The position numbers and the translations under genes are program-made. 60,000 bases of DNA, taken from Polytrichum commune (lineage: Eukaryota > Streptophyta > Polytrichopsida > Polytrichales > Polytrichaceae). The notes below the pieces were generated by a model that did not search any database, was not told the origin of the DNA, and saw only the letters and a list, made by a program, of their open reading frames with translations. This document shows positions 58,517-60,000 of the stretch, piece by piece. The stretch lies in NCBI GenBank assembly GCA_950295325.1, contig OX485804.1:69542033-69602032 (forward strand), written 5' to 3'. Numbering within the stretch: the stretch's first letter is position 1; each line of letters starts with the position of its first letter.

Positions 58517-59022
58517 GGGCCAATTCACACATGAGACTGAGAGCCCATGACCATTACACTTCAAGCACTCTCATTGGTGGAAAAGGCATAGCCGGTCCAA
58601 GTTTGCTTCACACTACGCTTGAGGGACCAACAGAGTATGTGAATCCAAGATGGATGTAAAGTCTACATGGATTCCTACGTGGCATCAAATGGATCATGTT
58701 TCATGGTCACTTGGATTATTTTCAAAAACCACGTCTTGGAGGTAGACCTAACACAAAACTTGGGAGACCATGGCACTCCGAATGCTCGCAACCATTGATT
58801 TATTTTCTTTTATCATGTGTGAAGACCCACATGAATAGAAATTCATTGAAATAGCATTTGGTTGAGGGCCCGGTCACATATGACTTCACACTACACTTGA
58901 GGGTCCGTGACCACACTACATGATTTTGGAGGTGTGTTGGGACGGCCATTAGACACTTTCTTTTGGGCTCTCACAATTTCATGGTCATGGTCACGGCTCT
59001 TGGCTTGTGTGTGAAGTGGCCC
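58517..59022. mobile_element. Tourist/PIF-Harbinger-like MITE, copy 3
   Basis: 506 bp with GGGCCAATTCACACATGAG at the left and GGGCCACTTCACACACAAG at the right, reverse-complemented. TSD TTA is at 58,514-58,516 and 59,023-59,025. It has the same orientation and overall layout as the copy in arm 2. Confidence 0.86.
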
Positions 59023-59025
59023 TTA

Positions 59026-60000
59026 GGGGAGGTGGCAACGATGATTAGAATGTTGGGTTTGACTCAACATTGGCATGGACATGTTTTTGCAAGTTTATAT
59101 TTATGATAGTCCCTCCATTTAACATGGTATACAAATTAGTCAAGCTCTTTGTGTGGGCCACAGTAATTCTCTCACCCACATTAATCTCCAACACACACCC
59201 AAAATTGGTGTGGACCATATTAATTTTTTTCTTCTAGAAAATTGGTCTAGGTGACTATATTATTTTATGCTACTTTTGTCCCTTTACAAGTGCTTAAGGT
59301 GTTGCTCAGAAGTCCCTAGGGGGACTTGGGGGTTTTCCCAAGATCTTGAACCCACATTATTTCCACTCTAACTAGACAAACGGTGTGGTCACATTATTTT
59401 TTCACCCACGCTAACTTAATGGGACTATTTAGTTGACATGAACCAAAATCTACCATGAAAGTATCACATCCATAACTTTGTGAAACACTAAGGTTGAGGG
59501 TGCTATAACCAACACCCCATCGAAAACCAACACCTATGCATGCGTTCTAATCCCGTAACCAAAACACACCTTAAAACCATCCCAACATCTCCAATTCAAA
59601 GACTTTGAATTTTCAATAAAATTGGACTAAGTCCAAGTCCATAACTATAACTTGCTGAGTTCTATCATAGGATCCTATGATGAGATCCTCCGATAAAATA
59701 TGCAAAGTTGATTATGATAATATTATAGCATGTATTTTGATTGTACTTTCATTATTCAACATCTATTTGTATAGAAATTAACACAAAGATTAGATATTAT
59801 ATTTTTTTTCCATCATCTCTTAATAGCATAACATTCAAGTAATCACTAAGGATTCACATATGCCCATCAAATTTTGATATATCATAAGTGTATCAACAAA
59901 TCTGCCCATAGAATTGAAGCAACCAAAAAGTCGACATTGTGAAAATATGTCCAAATTTACTTAAATACATCATAAGTGAAGTTGAATTTGGGTGAAAAGT
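59026..60000. other. Intergenic tail
   Basis: No gene is recognised. The stretch 59,140-59,420 is a diverged relative of 42,090-42,340 (shared 'gtgggccac', 'taggtgacta', 'cagaagtc' and 'ttatttcca' in order), indicating an unnamed dispersed repeat. Confidence 0.5.

Noticed and set aside
1-60000. tRNA, rRNA or organellar insertions
   Set aside because: I scanned by eye for tRNA T-arm motifs and rRNA cores and saw none that fold or extend. A dedicated covariance search was not possible.

Overview
This is nuclear DNA from a land plant. It is AT-rich, has spliced genes with long introns, and is crowded with small DNA transposons and LTR elements. The two main genes encode proteins with a kinase domain, then an NB-ARC domain, then leucine-rich repeats. 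That order is known mainly from mosses, so a moss or moss-like bryophyte is the best guess; this is inferred from architecture, not from a database search.

Layout. (1) Direct duplication. Segment A (1 to about 9,908) and segment B (21,835 to about 37,320) each hold, in order: the central part of a decayed MULE-like transposase gene (+ strand), a kinase-NB-ARC-LRR resistance-type gene (- strand), and the C-terminal part of a MULE-like gene (+ strand). (2) Inverted duplication. Arm 1 (about 9,908-16,830) is the reverse complement of arm 2 (about 41,958-51,977). Arm 2 runs into the promoter, exon 1 and start of intron 1 of a complete DBP5-type DEAD-box RNA helicase gene (51,455-57,055, + strand), so arm 1 carries an orphan inverted copy of helicase exon 1. 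(3) Between and after these lie a probable LTR-type element (16,961-20,374), a degenerate ~155-bp tandem repeat (about 21,000-21,560), intergenic DNA (37.8-41.95 kb), and a 3' intergenic tail with MITEs (57.1-60 kb).

The paired copies act as filled and empty sites, so insertions can be defined to the base. They are: two pogo/Tigger-like elements with TA duplications, facing each other in B; a 2.2-kb solo LTR (ATACC) in arm 2; a Stowaway-like MITE (TA) and a piggyBac-like MITE (TTAA) in arm 2; and an 8-bp-TSD MITE in arm 1. Tourist-like MITEs (TTA/TAA) and a 9-bp-TSD Mutator-like MITE are also present.

The most interesting biology is in the two resistance-type genes. Their kinase and NB-ARC exons, introns and 5' flank look identical over about 4.4 kb, while the flanks differ by several per cent and the LRR arrays differ greatly (5 versus 22 units of 48 residues). 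This suggests gene conversion homogenises the signalling half while the recognition half expands and diversifies. Both genes also appear to sit inside a split MULE-like gene. All coordinates and identities were read by eye, without alignment software.
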